A DNA stretch of 64,000 nt, taken from positions 53,568 through 117,567 of the forward strand of contig CAZLEA010000002.1 in NCBI GenBank assembly GCA_964558445.1, written 5' to 3'. Both the position numbers and the translations under genes were made by a program. This document shows positions 60,566 to 64,000 of this stretch, piece after piece. Source of the DNA: CAYXVJ01 sp964558445 (GTDB lineage Bacteria > Bacillota > Clostridia > Saccharofermentanales > Fastidiosipilaceae). Every line of letters starts with the position of its first letter. Position 1 is the first letter of the stretch. The notes beneath the pieces were generated by a model. The model did not search any database, was not told where the DNA came from, and worked only from the letters and a program-made list of their open reading frames with translations.

Positions 60566-60756
60566 TCCGGGCCTTATTCATCATCTCTCGGTTAGCCACG
60601 GCTTACTCAATTTGCCGAGTACAGTTTACAATCGTTCCGTTTATATCGCTAAATGATGATCGCATCTATACATGAACTTTGCCTTTGTGCTAATAGATAT
60701 TATAGTATCTATATGTTATTATTATACGTAATAAAACCTTTTGGGAGGAACATTAT
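60566..60756 (+). promoter_or_regulatory. Promoter region of the SDR gene, with palindromic -10
   Basis: TTGCCT (60679-60684), 16-base spacer, TATAGT (60701-60706). The -10 lies inside an inverted repeat ATAGATA (60693-60699)/TATCTAT (60706-60712), so a repressor site is likely. The rest of the gap is AT-rich with nothing else recognised. Confidence 0.55.
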
Positions 60757-61518
60757 ATGCGTTTCAAGGACAAAGTTGTTGTAGTCACCGGTGCCAGCTC
60801 CGGTATGGGTCGCGTCATCGCGGGTGACTTCGCAAACGAAGGAGCCACCGTCATCGTCGTCGCCCGTCGTCAAGAGAGACTCGAAGAACTCGCCGAGACA
60901 TACAAGGACGCACCCGGTAAGATCGTCCCGTTTGCAGGCGACGTCTCCAAGGAAGACGTGAACAATGCCATGATCGATCTCGCCGTCAACGAGTATGGCC
61001 GTATCGACGTTCTCGTCAACAATGCCGGTATCATGGACGAGTTCCTCCCCATCGGCGAAGTCGAGACCGATCGTATCGACAACGTCTTGAATCTCAACCT
61101 CAAGGGCCCGATGTTCGCCATGCGCAGAGCCGTCCAGGCGATGCTGAAGCAGGAGAGTGGCGGTAACATCGTCAACATCGCCTCCATCGGCGGCACGAAC
61201 GGCTGTCGTGCAGGCGCTGCCTACACAGCATCCAAATTCGGTCTTGTCGGCTTGACACAGAACACCGCGTTCATGTATGCCAACAACAATATCCGCTGTA
61301 ACGTCATCTGCCCCGGCGGTGTCGAGACAGAGGTTGCCGTCAACTGTTCTGCACCCAGCGAGCACGGCATCGGCCGCGTCATGAGCGGTCTGGACACCAG
61401 CATCCGCATGGCCAAGAGCGAAGAGATCTCGCCGATGGTCCTCTTCCTCGCCAGCGACCAGGCAAGCTTCGTCAACGGTTCGACCATCAAGGTTGACGGT
61501 GGTGTGAGCGCGAACTAA
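60757..61518 (+). CDS. Short-chain dehydrogenase/reductase (FabG-like)
   Basis: A classical SDR of 253 residues. The NAD(P) motif is VTGASSGMGRVIAG, followed by LVNNAGIMDE. The catalytic Ser is in NIASIGG, and Tyr and Lys in AAYTASKFGL. The C-terminus has GSTIKVDGGVSAN. The basic residues after the second strand (ARRQERLEE) suggest NADP(H). It is annotated FabG-like in many genomes, but the substrate is unknown. GGGAGG lies nine bases before the ATG. Confidence 0.9.
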   Translation: MRFKDKVVVVTGASSGMGRVIAGDFANEGATVIVVARRQERLEELAETYKDAPGKIVPFAGDVSKEDVNNAMIDLAVNEYGRIDVLVNNAGIMDEFLPIGEVETDRIDNVLNLNLKGPMFAMRRAVQAMLKQESGGNIVNIASIGGTNGCRAGAAYTASKFGLVGLTQNTAFMYANNNIRCNVICPGGVETEVAVNCSAPSEHGIGRVMSGLDTSIRMAKSEEISPMVLFLASDQASFVNGSTIKVDGGVSAN

Positions 61519-61573
61519 GCAGTTCACGGATCACTAGCCAAGCTAGGTTCATCACGTAACAAGAAGTTGCAAT

Positions 61574-61614
61574 AAGAAACCGACTCGAATCCATGAGGCT
61601 CGAGTCGGTTTCTT
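61574..61614. terminator. Bidirectional terminator between SDR and HesB-like genes
   Basis: AAGAAACCGACTCGA and TCGAGTCGGTTTCTT form a perfect 15-pair stem with an 11-base loop between convergent genes. Plus-strand sequence continues CTATCTATTTC. Confidence 0.85.
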
Positions 61615-61630
61615 CTATCTATTTCTGTGT

Positions 61631-61927
61631 CTACTCGTCTTGTGCGATGAAGCGATAATTCGCTTCTCCGTCTACGAGATCGATCTCGAGGCGATAGCCG
61701 TCTAGGAACCACTTATCCGCCTCATTGAAGTAGAAGCGTATGCCCGAAGCCTCGGCCTCAATGCTGCTAGCCCCTTCTTCTCCCGGACGAAGCGCGAGGA
61801 AGTAACCCTCACGTGGTGTCGGGATACCGCCATAGATCTTGATATAGAATTGGAGCTGTTCGCCCGCCTCTAGCATAAACTCATCACGAAACCATCTGGC
61901 CGCTTCATCGGTAATTTTTAACTGCAT
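61631..61927 (-). CDS. HesB/YneR-like protein
   Basis: A 98-residue protein of the HesB/IscA-like YneR group. Blocks are ITDEAARWFRDEFML, LQFYIKIYGGIPTPREGYFLA, and FYFNEADKWFLDGYRLEID. It lacks the three cysteines of true A-type Fe-S carriers, as YneR proteins do, so Fe-S binding is not implied. Function is unknown. Confidence 0.86.
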   Translation of the reverse strand: MQLKITDEAARWFRDEFMLEAGEQLQFYIKIYGGIPTPREGYFLALRPGEEGASSIEAEASGIRFYFNEADKWFLDGYRLEIDLVDGEANYRFIAQDE

Positions 61928-62008
61928 GACATCGCCTCAACTTTCTTCCTTCACTCTACCAACTGCCAAGAATTTCGTCTGTATCCGGTGTATAGCTTGG
62001 CAGACGAA

Positions 62009-62049
62009 TTCGGCCGAACAAACTTGCAATTGCAATCTGTTCGGCCGAA
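62009..62049. repeat. Composite palindromic element
   Basis: TTCGGCCGAACA (62009-62020) and TGTTCGGCCGAA (62038-62049) are perfect inverted copies, each containing the 10-base palindrome TTCGGCCGAA. Between them is a third palindrome, TTGCAATTGCAA (62024-62035). No U-run follows on either strand. It lies between the SDR stop and the HesB-like start. Confidence 0.75.
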
Positions 62050-62104
62050 CCGTCAAATCAATATGTTTGCCGTCTCATGCTGAGACCAGGTAGGTTTACC
62101 GTCC

Positions 62105-62872
62105 TTAGATGGCTGTCCAACCGCCGTCGATGGTCAGGAGCTGACCTGTCGTGTAGCTGGATGCATCGGAGGCGAAGTAGATCAGTGCGCCATCGAGCTC
62201 ACCGTCTCTACCCGTACGGCCCATCGGGCAGTAGGCGTTGACAACCTGCGCGAACTCTTCGTTAGCGAGGATTTCGTCTGTCATCTCACTGGGGAAGTAT
62301 GCCGGACCGATCGCGTTGACCGTGACACCCTTCTTCGCCCACTCAACGGCCAGCGACTTGGTGAACATCTCAACGGCACCCTTCGTGGTGGCGTATGCGG
62401 TGATGGTGTTCACGTTCATGGCAACCGTACTGTGGATGGAGCCGATGTTGATGATACGACCGTACTCCTTCTCGAGCATGATCTTACCCACTTCACGAGC
62501 AAAATAGAACAAGCCGTTGACGTTAACCGCCATCATGGTCTCCCAGAGCTCATCGTCTTGAGACTCTGCGGGAGCGGCCAGACCGAGGCCTGCGTTGTTG
62601 ACAAGGATATCTACTGTGCCATAGAAATCCTTGATTTCGTTCACGGCAGCGGTGATCTCATCGGACTTCGACACGTCACACTTGACGGAGATGCAGCGGA
62701 CACCGAGGGCTTCGATTTCTGCCTTGACATCATTGAGGCGATCGACTCTTCTGGCTACGAGAGCGAGGTCTGCGCCCTGCTTGGCAAGCGCCTTAGCGAA
62801 CTGGACACCGAGACCGGAAGATGCACCGGTTACGACTGCGACTTTTCCACTTAGATCGAATAAATTTGACAT
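62105..62872 (-). CDS. Short-chain dehydrogenase/reductase (gluconate 5-dehydrogenase-like)
   Basis: A classical SDR of 255 residues. The coenzyme motif is VTGASSGLGVQFAKAL, then LVNNAGLGL. The catalytic Ser is in NIGSIHS, and Tyr/Lys in TAYATTKGAVEM. The C-terminus is GQLLTIDGGWTAI. ARRVDRL after the second strand suggests NADP(H). It most resembles gluconate 5-dehydrogenase-type SDRs, with unknown true substrate. The ATG at 62872 has GGGAG six bases upstream. Confidence 0.9.
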   Translation of the reverse strand: MSNLFDLSGKVAVVTGASSGLGVQFAKALAKQGADLALVARRVDRLNDVKAEIEALGVRCISVKCDVSKSDEITAAVNEIKDFYGTVDILVNNAGLGLAAPAESQDDELWETMMAVNVNGLFYFAREVGKIMLEKEYGRIINIGSIHSTVAMNVNTITAYATTKGAVEMFTKSLAVEWAKKGVTVNAIGPAYFPSEMTDEILANEEFAQVVNAYCPMGRTGRDGELDGALIYFASDASSYTTGQLLTIDGGWTAI

Positions 62873-62922
62873 CTGATTCTCCCTTGAATTTCTTTTAGAT
62901 AAGTTTCTATCCATATGTGTAT

Positions 62923-62951
62923 ATCGTACCTTTGTTATCTAAACCTGTCAA
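62923..62951 (-). promoter_or_regulatory. Promoter of the second SDR gene
   Basis: Minus strand: TTGACA (62951-62946), 17-base spacer, TACGAT (62928-62923), about 50 bases before the start. Confidence 0.8.
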
Positions 62952-63123
62952 ATGGATTATTAATGATCTATTATTCGTTAGTTTAAGCTAATTATTCTAC
63001 AGAGATTTTGGTTGTAACGACCAAGTTGATTCAAATCGATAGACATCCGACATCCAAGCTGGACTTCGCCGCCACAAGCATATAGAGTAGATGCGTATCA
63101 CATCATAAGCGAGGACAGCATCT

Positions 63124-63687
63124 ATGCCGAATTTCTTCCACGATCTTGAATTAAGCTTCATCATGGCGCAGGTATTCGGCCTATTGACCGCACTGGTATC
63201 GATCTATACAGTGCAACTCAAGGATATGAAGCCGATCCTACTCCTAAACGTACTGTGTAACGTCTTATCTGTAGTCACCTTCTACTTCGCCGGTGGGATG
63301 TCCGGTGCTTGGGTCTGCCTGATTGCCATCATCCAATCACTGTGGATCTACGATTATACGCGCCAGGGACGAAGCTTCCCTGTGTGGCTCAACTACATAT
63401 TTATCGCGTTATACAGCGGCGCGATCTTATTTACGATGAAGTACGCTTATGATTTACTGCCCGGCTTGGCTGCTATCATGTACGCACTTGGTGCGGTCCA
63501 GAAGGATAGCGGGAAGTATCGACTCTTCATCTTGGTGAACTCTCTATCTTGGATCGCCTTCGATCTCTTCACCGGTGCCTATACCATGATCATCACGCAC
63601 GGTCTGATACTCGTCTCAATTCTGGTTGCCATGATCCGCTTGGATCGCAAGCGAACGGCGGTAGATGAGCATGAGCTAAACGGCTAA
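63124..63687 (+). CDS. YgjV-family membrane protein
   Basis: A 187-residue protein with about six membrane segments, matching the YgjV family of bacterial inner-membrane proteins. Blocks are FGLLTALVSIYTVQLKDMKP, LLNVLCNVLSVVTFYFAGG and LFILVNSLSWIAFDLFTGAY. The repeated four-helix pattern is like SemiSWEET/YgjV proteins. Function is unknown. It precedes the polyphosphate-polymerase gene by about 100 bases. Confidence 0.82.
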   Translation: MPNFFHDLELSFIMAQVFGLLTALVSIYTVQLKDMKPILLLNVLCNVLSVVTFYFAGGMSGAWVCLIAIIQSLWIYDYTRQGRSFPVWLNYIFIALYSGAILFTMKYAYDLLPGLAAIMYALGAVQKDSGKYRLFILVNSLSWIAFDLFTGAYTMIITHGLILVSILVAMIRLDRKRTAVDEHELNG

Positions 63688-63788
63688 TTCGGTTACAGAT
63701 TATTCAAGAATAGTGCCCCAAACTTCAGCCAGACTTCAATCAGGCCTCCTAAACTATGTCTATAACGACAAGCAAGGAGGATCCGGCG

Positions 63789-64000
63789 ATGAAGACCGAA
63801 ACAAGATTCGAGCGGACAGAGCTCAAGTACCTCATCACAAGAAGCGAACAAGAACGGCTGCTGGCCACAATAAGACCTTATATACAGGCGGATGAATTCG
63901 GACATACAACGATACGAAACATCTATTTCGACACCGAGAATCATCGAGAGTTACGAGGGGCTCGAAGCCCTCAACGTCAAGATCAGTGGCGGCGACATCC
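63789..64000 (+). CDS. Polyphosphate polymerase (VTC) domain protein, partial and probably disrupted
   Basis: The ATG at 63789 has AGGAGG eight bases upstream. The first ~52 codons fit a VTC domain: RTELKYLITRSEQERLL, then the strand IRNIYFDTENH. After about base 63945 the same frame turns into arginine-rich sequence unlike the family (RGARSPQRQDQWRRHP). The +1 frame there instead reads IIESYEGLEALNVKISGG, typical of DUF4353-type carbohydrate-binding proteins that often neighbour VTC and CotH genes. So the gene is either truncated by a deletion/fusion or joined wrongly. It runs off the right edge. Confidence 0.68.
   Translation, partial: MKTETRFERTELKYLITRSEQERLLATIRPYIQADEFGHTTIRNIYFDTENHRELRGARSPQRQDQWRRH

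Noticed and set aside
60709..61527. 272-codon minus-strand frame opposite the SDR gene
   Set aside because: The plus strand encodes a complete SDR with all motifs; the antisense frame arises from codon bias.
1..64000. CRISPR arrays, tRNA or rRNA genes, insertion sequences, phage or toxin-antitoxin modules
   Set aside because: None seen on reading both strands; no repeat-spacer pattern, cloverleaf or transposase found. tRNAscan and ISfinder searches would settle this.

Overview
The window looks like a 64 kb piece of a draft genome or MAG from an anaerobic Gram-positive bacterium of the class Clostridia. G+C is about one half by eye (not counted). The evidence is the dcw order mraZ-rsmH-ftsL-ftsI, the rimP-nusA-rnpM-rplGA-infB-rbfA-nrnA-truB operon, the rplU-prp-rpmA-obg-yhbY block with an L27 presequence, a rubredoxin/flavodiiron pair, DUF4364 and DUF1576 proteins, and strong AGGAGG-type ribosome binding sites. 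The exact lineage cannot be fixed by reading alone. No rRNA, tRNA, CRISPR array, insertion sequence or prophage was seen. A run of exactly 100 N (46244-46343) marks a scaffold join.

Layout. 1-2.3 kb (-): division cluster under an MraZ-type operator. 2.4-16.8 kb (-): a long operon from rimP through nusA, infB, nrnA, truB, a RibF-peptidase fusion, an M16 peptidase and lgt to rodA, with a promoter and leader hairpin at one end and a terminator at the other. 16.8-20.5 kb (-): sugar ABC importer. 20.7-22.4 kb (+): P-loop protein, MscL, DUF4364. 22.4-29.6 kb (-): flavodiiron protein, rubredoxin, YhbY, Obg, L27/Prp/L21, a VOC protein, a metallo-hydrolase and IlvE.

29.7-37.6 kb (-) is the most notable region. 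It holds a flavin-based extracellular electron transfer (FLEET) locus: a type II NADH dehydrogenase with a membrane tail, demethylmenaquinone-type DmkB and DmkA, EetA, EetB, a PplA-like two-repeat lipoprotein with flavinylation-like motifs, and an ApbE flavin transferase. Together these would carry electrons from NADH through a dedicated quinone to flavins outside the membrane.

37.8-39.5 kb (+): guanine riboswitch and purine permease. 39.5-41.9 kb: YedK and two uncharacterised membrane proteins. 41.9-44.9 kb (+): TPP riboswitch with a thiamine-binding protein and ThiXYZ-type importer. 44.9-53.6 kb: WYL regulator, DUF1576 protein (gapped), GH84 and GH43 enzymes, a LURP-one protein and an AGE epimerase. 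53.8-56 kb (+): FMN reductase, CcdA and a TlpA-like thioredoxin. 56.1-60.6 kb (+): ECF sigma factor, membrane partner, lipoprotein, MBOAT acyltransferase and DHHW protein, probably one envelope-modification operon. 60.7-64 kb: two SDR enzymes, HesB-like, YgjV-like, and a polyphosphate-polymerase gene that appears to break into a different reading frame and protein family just before the edge.

Other items worth checking are the single-ORF fusion of RibF to a YmfF-like peptidase, a truB gene whose conserved N-terminus lies upstream of any usual start codon, and a composite palindrome at 62009-62049.
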